The notes beneath the pieces are model-generated. The model had not been told where the DNA came from and did no database searches. It saw nothing but the letters and a program-made list of their open reading frames with translations. From NCBI GenBank assembly GCA_913778085.1, contig CAJYXJ010000064.1, positions 104,434 through 168,433 of the forward strand: 64,000 bases of DNA. Reading direction: 5' to 3'. A program made the translations under genes and the position numbers. The DNA is from an uncultured Chryseobacterium sp. (GTDB lineage Bacteria; Bacteroidota; Bacteroidia; Flavobacteriales; Weeksellaceae). Below, piece by piece: positions 53,190-62,018 of this stretch (the stretch's first letter is position 1; every line of letters begins with the position of its first letter).

Positions 53190-54323
53190 TTACAATCTCT
53201 GGCGAAGCACCGGAACTACAGAATCTTTCCACTGATAAAAATCTCCTGCTAAAATATGCTCTCTTGCCGTTTTTACCAAATCCAGATAAAAAGCTAAATT
53301 ATGAATGGAAGCAATCTGCTTGGCCAGATATTCTTTGGAAACAAACAGATGCCTTACATATGCCTTGGAGTATTGCTGATCTACGAAACTCGTTCCGAAT
53401 TCGTCAAGCGGCGAAAAATCCTGCTTCCACTTTTCGTTTTTCATATTCATGACGCCTTTCCAGGTGAAAAGCATGGCATTTCGTGCATTCCTTGTCGGCA
53501 TCACGCAATCCATCATATCAATCCCCAATCCAATGGATTCCAAGATATTCCAAGGAGTACCGACTCCCATCAGGTACCTTGGCTTTTCTTTCGGTAAAAT
53601 ATCGGTTACCTCATCGGTAATGCGGTACATTTCTTCTTCCGGCTCTCCGACGGAAAGTCCTCCAATCGCGTTTCCTTCTGCACCCGCTTCAGCAATAACT
53701 TCCGCAGAAATTTTTCTTAAATCCGAAAAAGTGGAGCCCTGTACAATCGGGAAAAATGTTTGTTTGTGCCCGTACAGTTCAGGATTCTTTTCATTCCAAT
53801 CCATACATCGCTTCAACCATCGGTGGGTCATTTCCATTGAAGACTTTACCTGATTATAATCGCACGGATACGCCACACATTCATCAAAAGCCATGAAAAT
53901 ATCGGCTCCGATCTGGCGTTGGATCTCCATGGATTTCTCCGGAGTAAATAAATGAACGCTTCCATCGATGTGGGATTTGAATTTTACGCCTTCCTCGGAC
54001 ATTTTTCTTGTCCCTGAAAGCGAAAATACCTGAAAGCCTCCCGAATCCGTGAGAATAGGAAGATCCCAGTTCATGAATTTATGCAGCCCTCCTGCTGCCT
54101 GCATGGTTTCCATGCCCGGACGGAGATATAAATGATAGGTGTTGCCCAGAATGATCTGCGCTTTTATATCTTCTTTTAATTCCCTCTGGTGAACGGTCTT
54201 TACACTCGCTACCGTTCCCACCGGCATAAAGATCGGGGTCTGAATCTTACCGTGATCCGTAGTAAGTTCTCCCGCTCTTGCTTTTCCTTCAGAGGTTTTT
54301 TCTATATTAAAAAACTTTTGCAT
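53190..54323 (-). CDS. tgt: tRNA-guanine transglycosylase lacking zinc cysteines
   Basis: 377 residues, the usual size. TGT exchanges G34 of Tyr, His, Asn and Asp tRNAs for preQ1 on the way to queuosine. Catalytic residues are present: Asp93 in ILTDSGGFQVFSL, and the nucleophile Asp269 region GLGIDMMDCVMPTRNARNA; the GGLSVGEPEEEM substrate loop is intact. Oddly the zinc site is changed: the usual CxCxxC before YSRAYL is replaced by GTSFVD (residues 310-315: Gly, Ser and Asp at the Cys positions) while the ligand His (His341 in SIHNLAFY) stays. DUF4296 precedes by 11 bases and lptF follows. Confidence 0.95.
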   Translation of the reverse strand: MQKFFNIEKTSEGKARAGELTTDHGKIQTPIFMPVGTVASVKTVHQRELKEDIKAQIILGNTYHLYLRPGMETMQAAGGLHKFMNWDLPILTDSGGFQVFSLSGTRKMSEEGVKFKSHIDGSVHLFTPEKSMEIQRQIGADIFMAFDECVAYPCDYNQVKSSMEMTHRWLKRCMDWNEKNPELYGHKQTFFPIVQGSTFSDLRKISAEVIAEAGAEGNAIGGLSVGEPEEEMYRITDEVTDILPKEKPRYLMGVGTPWNILESIGLGIDMMDCVMPTRNARNAMLFTWKGVMNMKNEKWKQDFSPLDEFGTSFVDQQYSKAYVRHLFVSKEYLAKQIASIHNLAFYLDLVKTAREHILAGDFYQWKDSVVPVLRQRL

Positions 54324-54334
54324 CTTTCCTTTCC

Positions 54335-54712
54335 TTATCTTGATAAAACGGGAGGAGGCTGAAGTTCTCCCGGTTTATTTTTTTTATCTTTTACATACTG
54401 ATCCCCTTTCGGATCTTTTTCCAATACGATTTTCTGTGCATCCTCAGCAATCGCCTGCATTTTTTCCTTTACGACGTAATATTTGAAGCTGGCGATAAAA
54501 TCTTCGGATTTTATATTGTGCTTTTTCAGAACATAACGTGTCCCCGCTTCCAGATTGGAATTCGGATAAATAAAGGTGGCCTGGTCATTAATGGCGAGGT
54601 CTGCCAGCACTTCTGCCATCTGATCTTTGGAGAGCAGATTTTTAGGCTTGTCGATGTAGTCTCCGCAGGAAAACAGGCCCGTCAGGACAAAAATGAAGAA
54701 CATTTTTTTCAT
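54335..54712 (-). CDS. DUF4296 lipoprotein
   Basis: 125 residues from ATG 54712, which overlaps the stop of the preceding glycosyltransferase gene (ATGA), so the upstream in-frame codon at 54736 is rejected. Lipobox FSCG near residue 15 follows a short hydrophobic core. The conserved stretch LLSKDQMAEVLADLAINDQA (about 27-46) and KKHNIKSEDFIASFKYYV (about 64-81) are the core of DUF4296, a family common in Bacteroidota. Its function is unknown. Between a polyprenyl-sugar synthase and tgt in one operon. Confidence 0.82.
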   Translation of the reverse strand: MKKMFFIFVLTGLFSCGDYIDKPKNLLSKDQMAEVLADLAINDQATFIYPNSNLEAGTRYVLKKHNIKSEDFIASFKYYVVKEKMQAIAEDAQKIVLEKDPKGDQYVKDKKNKPGELQPPPVLSR

Positions 54713-55425
54713 AATCTGTTGATCAGGGATTTCCATTTTAAATTCAATACTCCGAAAACCGCTTCATGAATGATCCCGCCATTCATTTTGCTTTCCCCAA
54801 GGATCCTGTTGGTAAAAATAATAGGCACTTCCACAATTTTGAATCCTTTTTTAAAGGCCCTGAATTTCATTTCAATCTGAAACCCGTATCCTTTTAACCT
54901 TACATTATCCAGACCTATTTCTTCCAGCACTTTTCTCGAGAAGCAGACAAAACCCGCTGTCGTATCATGGATTGAAAGACCCAGAACAAAACGAACATAT
55001 TTTGAAGCAAAATAAGACAGCAGCACCCTTCCCATCGGCCAGTTCACCACATTTACCCCTTTAGAATACCGGGAACCAATGGCCATATCCGCATTCAGGC
55101 AGGCTTCAAACAGTTTCGGAAGATCATTGGGATTGTGGGAAAAATCGGCATCCATCTCAAAAATATAATCATAATTACCTTCGATGGCCCATCTGAAGCC
55201 GTGGATATAAGCTTTTCCAAGACCGTCTTTCACTTTTCTTACAGACAAGTGGAGATGATGCGGAAACCTCTTCTGCAGCTCTTTCACCAGTTCCGCCGTT
55301 CCATCGGGAGACGAGTCATCCACTACCAGAATATGAAAGTCATCTTCCAGTGCAAAAACTGCGGAAATAATATCTTCAATATTTTCCTTTTCGTTATAAG
55401 TCGGAATTATGACCAGTTTTTTCAT
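54709..55425 (-). CDS. polyprenol monophosphomannose synthase-like glycosyltransferase
   Basis: 238 residues from ATG 55425, chosen because the -7 box at 55435-55442 excludes the longer frame to 55470. GT2 family domain like dolichyl- or polyprenyl-phosphate mannose synthases: VIIPTYNEKENI at the start, LVVDDSSPDGTAELV (nucleotide- and metal-binding Asp), EMDADFSHNPNDLP (the DxD-type motif) and SRYSKGVNVVNWPMGRVLLS. No C-terminal membrane domain, as in the cytosolic-face enzymes. The product would be a lipid-linked sugar for glycosylation of proteins or envelope glycans. It heads the operon DUF4296-tgt-lptF. Confidence 0.9.
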   Translation of the reverse strand: MKKLVIIPTYNEKENIEDIISAVFALEDDFHILVVDDSSPDGTAELVKELQKRFPHHLHLSVRKVKDGLGKAYIHGFRWAIEGNYDYIFEMDADFSHNPNDLPKLFEACLNADMAIGSRYSKGVNVVNWPMGRVLLSYFASKYVRFVLGLSIHDTTAGFVCFSRKVLEEIGLDNVRLKGYGFQIEMKFRAFKKGFKIVEVPIIFTNRILGESKMNGGIIHEAVFGVLNLKWKSLINRL

Positions 55426-55434
55426 TTCAGTTTG

Positions 55435-55442
55435 CAAAGATA
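55435..55442 (-). promoter_or_regulatory. -7 box, near-leaderless
   Basis: TATCTTTG on the minus strand, 9 bases before the glycosyltransferase ATG at 55425. Confidence 0.55.
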
Positions 55443-55479
55443 GTTTATTTAACCTTTTTATTTTATACAAAATAATCTA

Positions 55480-55487
55480 TAATTTTG
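55480..55487 (+). promoter_or_regulatory. -7 box
   Basis: TAATTTTG, 13 bases before the TTG start at 55501. It pairs back-to-back with the minus-strand box at 55435-55442. Confidence 0.5.
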
Positions 55488-55500
55488 CAAAAAAATTACG

Positions 55501-56169
55501 TTGCCGCTATCACAAAACTTTATAAATCATATAAGAATACCTGAGAACAACGATTGGGTAATCTTTATATTGCTGGGATGTGTCTTTTTATATCTTTTTA
55601 TGATGAATATCGTGGAAAGGGAAGCCAACCTGAGAGACTTTCTGCTTCAGAAATATTTTGACGCCAGCAACAACCTGCCAAGCTGGGTCATTACGTCCTG
55701 CGTCATCATCCTTACCTTATCGGTGCTGGTTTCGCAGTACGTTCCTACGGTCCCGAAATTCGTGGCAGAACTGCAGATTCTGGGCTACCAGCTTAACAAA
55801 TTTGGATTCTGCCTGATGGCCATTGTTCTCTTTTATCTGGTGAGGACAAGCCTGGGATTTTTGTTCTTCCAGAGTATCGGAGACGGAAAAAAATGGACTG
55901 TTTTTTATTTTACCGCAACCAAATTTTATTTCATCCTGTCATTTTTACTGATTAGCCTGTGTATAATCCACTACTATTTCCCGGTGGACAGAAATGAAAT
56001 GTTTTTGTATTATCTGTTATTTTTTTCTTTTGTCTTCGTTTTCAAGGTTTTTTTCTATTTATTTCACAAGAACAAGATTTTACCTGAAAAATGGTATTAT
56101 AAATTTTTGTATATTTGCACCCTCCAAATCGCACCTCTTTTGTTGCTTTGGAAGCTATTATTTTTTTAA
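55501..56169 (+). CDS. DUF4271 membrane protein
   Basis: 222 residues with about six hydrophobic helices. It starts with a TTG codon: the -7 box ends 13 bases before it and the first in-frame ATG (MMNIVER) would remove the first helix. The conserved segment DASNNLPSW, then the RTSLGFLFFQSIGDGKKW loop (about 121-138) and FFYLFHKNKILPEKWYYKFLY near the end match DUF4271, a family located directly upstream of hemD in flavobacteria, as here. Function unknown; its coupling with hemD (3 bases apart) suggests a link to haem, but this is inference. Confidence 0.82.
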   Translation: MPLSQNFINHIRIPENNDWVIFILLGCVFLYLFMMNIVEREANLRDFLLQKYFDASNNLPSWVITSCVIILTLSVLVSQYVPTVPKFVAELQILGYQLNKFGFCLMAIVLFYLVRTSLGFLFFQSIGDGKKWTVFYFTATKFYFILSFLLISLCIIHYYFPVDRNEMFLYYLLFFSFVFVFKVFFYLFHKNKILPEKWYYKFLYICTLQIAPLLLLWKLLFF

Positions 56170-56172
56170 TAA

Positions 56173-56922
56173 ATGTCAATGATGAGAATAAAGTCTATAT
56201 TGGTTTCTCAACCAGCGCCAAGTGAGTCGTCTCCGTACCTGGAAATTGCAAAGAAGGAAAAGATAAAGATTGATTTCCGTCCTTTCATCCATGTCGAAGG
56301 AGTTGACAATAAAGAACTGAGAACACAGAAGATCGATCTTACGCAATATACCGGAATTATTTTCACGAGTAAAAATGCGATAGACCATTACTTCAGATTA
56401 GCGGAAGAGCTGCGTTTTGCGGTTCCTGATACAATGCGTTACATCTGTCAGTCTGAAGCGATTGCCAATTACCTTCAGAAGCACATTGTGTACAGAAAAA
56501 GGAAGATCAGCTTCGGGGAAAAGAATTTTGCCGACCTGCTGCCTCTTTTCAAGAAATTCCCGACCGAGAAATATCTGCTTCCCTCATCAGATGTTCTGAG
56601 CCCGGATATTACAAAGACGATGGAAGCTTCCAATGTCGATTGGAAAAGAGCGATCATGTACAGAACAGTCTGCAGCGATCTTACCGATATCAATGTAAAA
56701 GATTACGATATGCTTATTTTCTTCAGTCCGCAGGGGATTAAGTCTTTGCAACAGAATTTCCCGGGCTTCAAGCAGGAAGATACGAAAATCGGCGTTTTCG
56801 GTTCCACCACTTCTGCCGCAGCGGAAGAAGCTGGACTGAAAGTAGATTTAATGGCACCTACCAAAGAAACCCCATCCATGACCATGGCCCTGGAAAAATA
56901 TATTAAAACGCTTCACAAATAA
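56173..56922 (+). CDS. hemD: uroporphyrinogen-III synthase
   Basis: 249 residues, normal for HemD, which closes hydroxymethylbilane into uroporphyrinogen III in haem and sirohaem synthesis. Two alpha/beta lobes with the usual weak conservation: ILVSQPAP at the start, YTGIIFTSKNAIDHYF (about 60-75), the hinge strand RAIMYRTV, then MLIFFSPQGIKSLQQNFPG and GVFGSTTSAAAEEAGLKVD with PTKETPSMTMAL. These are the standard HemD signatures. It follows DUF4271 by 3 bases and is closed by a terminator. Confidence 0.92.
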   Translation: MSMMRIKSILVSQPAPSESSPYLEIAKKEKIKIDFRPFIHVEGVDNKELRTQKIDLTQYTGIIFTSKNAIDHYFRLAEELRFAVPDTMRYICQSEAIANYLQKHIVYRKRKISFGEKNFADLLPLFKKFPTEKYLLPSSDVLSPDITKTMEASNVDWKRAIMYRTVCSDLTDINVKDYDMLIFFSPQGIKSLQQNFPGFKQEDTKIGVFGSTTSAAAEEAGLKVDLMAPTKETPSMTMALEKYIKTLHK

Positions 56923-56944
56923 GTTTTTAGTATAAAATATAAAG

Positions 56945-56981
56945 CAACCGTCTTTTCATACAGGAAAGATGGTTTTTTTTT
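56945..56981 (+). terminator. rho-independent terminator
   Basis: AACCGTCTTTTC pairs with GAAAGATGGTT (G-U), followed by nine T. Confidence 0.85.
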
Positions 56982-56984
56982 AAC

Positions 56985-56992
56985 TAAATTTG
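56985..56992 (+). promoter_or_regulatory. -7 promoter box
   Basis: TAAATTTG, 18 bases before the oligopeptidase start, directly after the hemD terminator. Confidence 0.5.
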
Positions 56993-57010
56993 AACAAGAA
57001 TTAATATTGA

Positions 57011-59056
57011 ATGGAAGCTCCAAAGGCAAAAAAAATAGAAAAACTCCTCGAAACACACGGTGATCAAAGAATAGACAATTATTTCTGGCTCAATGAGAGG
57101 GAAAACCCCGAAGTTATTAAATACCTTGAAGAAGAAAATGCTTACGCCGATTTAGTAATGAAAGATACGGAACCTTTGCAGGAAGAACTTTTTGAAGAAA
57201 TGAAGGCCCGGTATAAAAAAGATGATGAATCTTTACCCTATTTTTTCAACGGCTACTGGTACATCGTACGTTACGAAAATGGAAAAGAATATCCTATTTT
57301 CTGCAGAAAGCACCAGACCCTGGAAAACGAAGAGGAAATTATCCTGGACGTAAATGTTCTGGCAGAAGGCGAAAACTACTTTGAAGTGGGAAGTGTTGCC
57401 GTTTCTCCAAATAACGAGCTGGCTTCTTTCTCAACGGATAACGTAAGCCGCAGGATTTACAGCATCAATTTCAAAGATCTGAAAACCGGGGAAATTCTTC
57501 CGGATAAAATTGAAAACACCACCGGAAAAGCAGTCTGGGCCAATGATAACGAACACGTTTTCTACATCCGGAAAGACGAGAGCCTGAGAGCATTCCAGGT
57601 ATACCGGCATAAGCTGGGCTCCGATGCTTCTGAGGACACACTGATCTTCCACGAAGAGGACGAAACATTTGATGTAAATGTTTTCAAAACGAAGTCCCTG
57701 GAATATATTTTCATCGCCAGCTCAAGTACGATTTCGGATGAGCACCGGTTTATCCCTTCCGACGATGTTTTTGCGGACTGGACCATTATTCAGCCGAGGA
57801 TTGATGACCTGGAATATTCCGTGGAACATTACGAAGACGAATTTTACATCATTACCAACGCGGATGATTCGTTTAACTTTAAAATCGTAAAAACAAAAAT
57901 AGACAACTGCAGCATGGAAAACTGGGTGGATGTTATTCCGCACCGTCCCGAAGTGCTGCTGGAAGGTTTTGAGATCTTCAAAAATTACCTGGTTCTTGAG
58001 GAAAGGGAGCAAGGACTTTTACAGATCAAAATCATCGATGAAAAAACCCGGGAATCGCATTATCTGCCATTCTCCGATCCTACTTATACGGCTTATATCG
58101 GGACCAATCTTGAATTTGACACGGAAATCCTGCGCTATGGCTATACTTCTTTAACCCAGCCGGGTTCAACGTACGAATATCACATGAAGGAAAAAACCAC
58201 CATTCTTCTGAAACAGCAGGAAGTACTGGGCGGAAAATTTTTCCCGGAAAATTACGTTTCGGAAAGGATCTGGGCAGACTCCAGGGATGGAGAGACAAGA
58301 ATTCCCATTTCCCTGGTGTATCATAAAGACACGAAAAAGTCTGCCGACACGCCACTGCTTTTGTACGGATACGGAAGCTACGGCCACACCGTGGATGCAA
58401 GCTTCTCAAATGTGAGGTTATCGATCCTGGACAGAGGATTTATTTATGCGATTGCCCACATCCGGGGAGGGGAATATTTAGGAAGAGAATGGTATGAAGA
58501 CGGAAAAATGCTGTTCAAGAAAAATACCTTCTTCGATTTTATTGATGCCGGAAAGTTTTTAATTAAAGAAAATTATACCTCATCAAAGCACCTGTATGCC
58601 ATGGGTGGAAGCGCCGGAGGACTGTTGGTAGGGGCCGTAATGAATTACGAGCCTGCTTTATTCAACGGGATTGTAGCGCAGGTTCCATTTGTGGATGTGG
58701 TAACCACCATGCTGGATGATACGATCCCTTTAACCACCGGGGAATATGATGAATGGGGAAATCCGAATGACGAAGAATACTATCATTATATGAAAGAATA
58801 TTCGCCTTACGATAATGTGGAAGCTAAAGATTATCCGAATGTACTAATCACCACCGGGCTGCATGATTCCCAGGTCCAGTACTGGGAGCCGGCCAAATGG
58901 ACGGCCAAGCTGAGGGAGCTGAAAACGGATAGTAACCTTCTGGTCTTCAAAACTGATATGAGCGCAGGACACGGCGGGGCAAGCGGAAGATTTGAATCGT
59001 TGAAAGAAGATGCGTTGGAATATGCATTTTTACTAAAACTCGAAAATAAAAATTAA
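57011..59056 (+). CDS. oligopeptidase B-like serine peptidase (S9A)
   Basis: 681 residues, the size of oligopeptidase B (PtrB), which cleaves after Arg/Lys in short peptides. No signal peptide, so cytoplasmic. The N-terminal part (about 1-70) and a seven-bladed propeller (about 70-400) precede the alpha/beta-hydrolase domain. The catalytic triad is visible: Ser in GGSAGGLLVG (about 537), Asp in GLHDSQVQYWEPAKW, and His in SAGHGGASGRFE near the end. LLLYGYGSYGHT and RGGEYLGREWYEDGK are family blocks. Two small genes follow closely and are probably co-transcribed. Confidence 0.93.
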   Translation: MEAPKAKKIEKLLETHGDQRIDNYFWLNERENPEVIKYLEEENAYADLVMKDTEPLQEELFEEMKARYKKDDESLPYFFNGYWYIVRYENGKEYPIFCRKHQTLENEEEIILDVNVLAEGENYFEVGSVAVSPNNELASFSTDNVSRRIYSINFKDLKTGEILPDKIENTTGKAVWANDNEHVFYIRKDESLRAFQVYRHKLGSDASEDTLIFHEEDETFDVNVFKTKSLEYIFIASSSTISDEHRFIPSDDVFADWTIIQPRIDDLEYSVEHYEDEFYIITNADDSFNFKIVKTKIDNCSMENWVDVIPHRPEVLLEGFEIFKNYLVLEEREQGLLQIKIIDEKTRESHYLPFSDPTYTAYIGTNLEFDTEILRYGYTSLTQPGSTYEYHMKEKTTILLKQQEVLGGKFFPENYVSERIWADSRDGETRIPISLVYHKDTKKSADTPLLLYGYGSYGHTVDASFSNVRLSILDRGFIYAIAHIRGGEYLGREWYEDGKMLFKKNTFFDFIDAGKFLIKENYTSSKHLYAMGGSAGGLLVGAVMNYEPALFNGIVAQVPFVDVVTTMLDDTIPLTTGEYDEWGNPNDEEYYHYMKEYSPYDNVEAKDYPNVLITTGLHDSQVQYWEPAKWTAKLRELKTDSNLLVFKTDMSAGHGGASGRFESLKEDALEYAFLLKLENKN

Positions 59057-59059
59057 GAT

Positions 59060-59257
59060 ATGACGCTTCTGATTATTTTTATTGGCGTTGCTGCAGTGTA
59101 TTATCTTTTCCAGAAAAGCAGAATCAGCAGAATTGAGAAACAGGAATACTTGCGGGAGAAGAAAGATGAAAAATTTGAGCAGCTTCTGGATCTTGCAAGA
59201 AAACAGGATGCAGCAAAATCTGAAACCCAAAATACCAATAACCATCAGAAGAATTGA
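59060..59257 (+). CDS. small single-helix membrane protein
   Basis: 65 residues beginning 3 bases after the oligopeptidase stop. One hydrophobic helix (about 2-17, TLLIIFIGVAAVYYLF) is followed by a charged, helical, coiled-coil-like tail (RISRIEKQEYLREKKDEKFE). The tight spacing and good reading frame favour a real gene, though no family is recognised and a small membrane protein of this sort could equally be a sensor or accessory subunit. The next gene begins 10 bases downstream. Confidence 0.65.
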   Translation: MTLLIIFIGVAAVYYLFQKSRISRIEKQEYLREKKDEKFEQLLDLARKQDAAKSETQNTNNHQKN

Positions 59258-59267
59258 TTTATAAGCT

Positions 59268-59612
59268 ATGATGAACGAAGCAGAATACTGGCAGAAAGTA
59301 GAACAATTTTTCATTGAAAATTTTGATACGGAAAAAAATGCGCCTATTGAAACCTATCTTTTCCTGATCGGCCTTCAGGAACTCGGCAGCGGCCAGCAGA
59401 AATATACAAAAGACGATAAGGTAAACCTCATCCATATTGCCGTATGCAGATTGTTGGAACCTTTCGGATATTATAAATTTTCGCATTATGACGATGATGG
59501 CTATCCGCATTTCGATAAGCTGGAAGACCTTCCGGAACTGAAGCCCAATGAACAGCAACTTCTGATGAAAAAAGCCATCATCCAGTATTTCCAGGATGAG
59601 GAATTGATTTGA
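59268..59612 (+). CDS. conserved small cytoplasmic protein, function unknown
   Basis: 114 residues, start ATG 59268. Acidic, no signal peptide or membrane segment. Predicted mostly helical with the stretch FLIGLQELGSGQQKYTKDDK (about 33-52) followed by LIHIAVCRLLEPFGYY and ending LLMKKAIIQYFQDEELI. I do not recognise a named domain, but the even composition and tight operon position behind the small membrane gene make it a real gene. A strong terminator follows. Confidence 0.75.
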   Translation: MMNEAEYWQKVEQFFIENFDTEKNAPIETYLFLIGLQELGSGQQKYTKDDKVNLIHIAVCRLLEPFGYYKFSHYDDDGYPHFDKLEDLPELKPNEQQLLMKKAIIQYFQDEELI

Positions 59613-59636
59613 AAATGTAATTTTTAAAATCTTAGA

Positions 59637-59676
59637 TAAAAATGGAACGTGAAACTACGCTCCATTTTTTTATTTT
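59637..59676. terminator. terminator, possibly bidirectional
   Basis: AAAAATGGA and TCCATTTTT pair with internal CG-CG base pairs; T tracts lie on both sides. It separates the convergent SRPBCC gene. Confidence 0.85.
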
Positions 59677-59697
59677 AATTTTCAAATTATTACATTT

Positions 59698-60186
59698 TCA
59701 ATTATTAAGAATGGCTTCCAATTGACTAAGCCCGGATTTAAACCCTTCTTCAAAACCCATTTCCAGCAGTTTATTTAAAGTATCTTCATCAGGAAAATGG
59801 ATATTCACGGTTATTTTTGTTCCCTCTTCTACTCCAGTGAAACCGAAAAGCCATTTCACTTCCGGAAAATCCGGATTTGGAGTTCCCTTCTCATCGCAGA
59901 AAGAATCGATGCCGTCGAAGCTTCGGTGTTCGGTAATCTCCCCGTATTTCACTTTGGCATAATGCCTTTCTCCTTCCGGTCCCACCATTGCATACAGCCA
60001 TGTTCCGCCCTCTTTAAACTCGTGGGTTTTCGTTTCGCATGTCCATGGTTGTGGAGCCCACCATTGATCCAGCAGGTCGGATTTTGTAAAATAGTCCCAG
60101 ACTTCGGATACTTCAGCATCATAAATTTTCATGACGTAAATACTTTTTGCATCGAAATCTTTGTTAAAAGTAATATTGAATTCCAT
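59698..60186 (-). CDS. SRPBCC/AHSA1-type protein
   Basis: 162 residues from ATG 60186; earlier in-frame codons up to 60237 precede a non-matching stretch. The START-like (SRPBCC) fold of the AHSA1 (Aha1 C-terminal-like) group is seen in AEVSEVWDYFTKSDLLDQWW, PQPWTCETKTHEFKEGGTW, YAMVGPEGE and FTGVEEGTKITVNIHF with the closing LLEMGFEEGFKSGLSQLEAI. Such proteins bind small hydrophobic ligands; substrates are unknown. Convergent with the small-protein genes and separated by the terminator at 59637. Confidence 0.88.
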   Translation of the reverse strand: MEFNITFNKDFDAKSIYVMKIYDAEVSEVWDYFTKSDLLDQWWAPQPWTCETKTHEFKEGGTWLYAMVGPEGERHYAKVKYGEITEHRSFDGIDSFCDEKGTPNPDFPEVKWLFGFTGVEEGTKITVNIHFPDEDTLNKLLEMGFEEGFKSGLSQLEAILNN

Positions 60187-60390
60187 AAGAGATATTTTAT
60201 TTACCTTAAAGATACATTTAATTTTCAGTACTGCCATTTATCGTACCACAGTTTCAAAATTCCTAAATAAATGTTAAAAAATAGAGTTTTAAGAAAAATT
60301 ACACAATTTAACGGCTTATTTTTTGTTTATCAAATCATAAAATAATAATTTTAACATTCATTATTTTAAGAAACTATTAAAAAACAATAA

Positions 60391-61938
60391 ATGAATAATA
60401 AATTCATTCCAATAATTTCGGTGTTCATGACGATCTCACTGATTGTCTTTGTCACGCTCCAGTTTTATTGGCTGAAAAATTATTATGGCGCCCTGGAGCA
60501 GGATTTTTCCTCAAAAGTGTATTCTGCACTGGAGGGGACAACCAAAAGTATTGGTGAAATCGAACTCGATAAATATCTGAATGTTGAGAACAAGGATTTC
60601 AGGAACAATATTCTGGCCAACAGCGAGCAGCCTACATTAACGACCATTCAGCAGGTAGAGGATTCCGGAAAACAACGCCAGATCATTTACCTGAAAAACA
60701 TCATTGAAAAAAGCCAGCTCCCGATTTCGCAGAAAGGGGATTCCATTAAGCTTACCAAATTATATACTGACGAAGCGGCCTATAAAATAAAGCGCGATAC
60801 AACCGACCGCGGCATCCTTACCGCCGACCTTAACCAGGATATTGAAAATGGCGATTTTACAATGAGGGAATATGCGAAGATCGTCGGAAATAACCTTCCG
60901 ATTTCAAAAAGGGTAAATCCCAAAGTCCTGGATTCCGTGATTACCAAAGAACTCAGGATCCGGGGGATTTCAGCCAAATTCGGATACGGCATCATCGATA
61001 AGAACAACAACCTCACCAAAGTGGTAAGCCGGGATTACAAAGAACGGAAAGACAACAATACATACAGCTATCCCCTGTTTACGGACCAGAAGGAAAGAAC
61101 TTTATACAGCTTAGCCTTGGTTTTCCCGAAAAAGGACTATTCTCTTGCAATGAACAACTGGCCGATGCTGTTGGGTACCTTCCTTTCCCTGCTGACGATC
61201 CTGGGAATTTATATCATTTCCATCAATTATATGATGAAGCAGAAAAAACTAGCGGAAGTGAAGACGGATTTCATCAACAATATGTCTCATGAATTCAAAA
61301 CTCCGCTGGCGACGATTTCCGTAGCCACCGATTCCCTGGCCAACGATAAAATTGCCACCAATCCGGATAAGGTAAAATACTATTCCGAACTGATCAAGCA
61401 GGAAAACCTGAGAATGAAAAAGCAGGTAGAGAATGTGCTGAACATGTCTAAACTGGAAAGGAATGAAGTGAAATTATTCCTTAGGGAAACAAACGTTCGG
61501 GAGCTGATCCGCAGGACAACGGAATCTTTTAACCTGATCGTCCAGCAGAGAAACGGAAAGCTTATTCAGGAATTCAATGCCATCCATTATACTTTTAAAA
61601 TCGATGAGTTCCATATTTCCAATATGCTGGTGAACTTGCTGGATAACGCCAATAAATATTCGCCGGAAGCACCGGAAATTACGATCCGTACCAAAAACGA
61701 AGGCCACTTGTATGTGATTGAAGTTTCGGATAAAGGAATGGGAATGGAAACCCAGAACAAGACCAAAATTTTCGAGAAGTTCTTCAGGGAAGAAACCGGG
61801 AACATCCATAATGTAAAAGGACAGGGACTAGGACTTTCCTATGTAAAAAAGATTGTAGAACTTCATAAAGGACAGATTATCGTAGATTCCCACAAAGGAA
61901 AAGGAAGTACATTTACGATCAAGCTGCCAATGAGCTGA
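60391..61938 (+). CDS. sensor histidine kinase
   Basis: 515 residues. Two helices (about 8-26 and 257-279) bracket a sensor domain of about 230 residues outside the membrane, which I do not recognise. The cytoplasmic part has the HisKA motif FINNMSHEFKTPLATISV with the phosphorylated His300, then the ATP-binding HATPase domain with NLLDNANKYSPE (N-box), SDKGMGM (G1) and GQGLGLSYVKKIV (G2). No HAMP domain is visible. Its response regulator follows 80 bases downstream, so they form one two-component system. The signal cannot be read. Confidence 0.93.
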   Translation: MNNKFIPIISVFMTISLIVFVTLQFYWLKNYYGALEQDFSSKVYSALEGTTKSIGEIELDKYLNVENKDFRNNILANSEQPTLTTIQQVEDSGKQRQIIYLKNIIEKSQLPISQKGDSIKLTKLYTDEAAYKIKRDTTDRGILTADLNQDIENGDFTMREYAKIVGNNLPISKRVNPKVLDSVITKELRIRGISAKFGYGIIDKNNNLTKVVSRDYKERKDNNTYSYPLFTDQKERTLYSLALVFPKKDYSLAMNNWPMLLGTFLSLLTILGIYIISINYMMKQKKLAEVKTDFINNMSHEFKTPLATISVATDSLANDKIATNPDKVKYYSELIKQENLRMKKQVENVLNMSKLERNEVKLFLRETNVRELIRRTTESFNLIVQQRNGKLIQEFNAIHYTFKIDEFHISNMLVNLLDNANKYSPEAPEITIRTKNEGHLYVIEVSDKGMGMETQNKTKIFEKFFREETGNIHNVKGQGLGLSYVKKIVELHKGQIIVDSHKGKGSTFTIKLPMS

Positions 61939-62018
61939 TAAAAAATTAAACCAAAACAAAATACAGAAGAGGAGAGTGACGGGTTCATTCTGACTATTAA
62001 CATTAATCATTTAAAATT

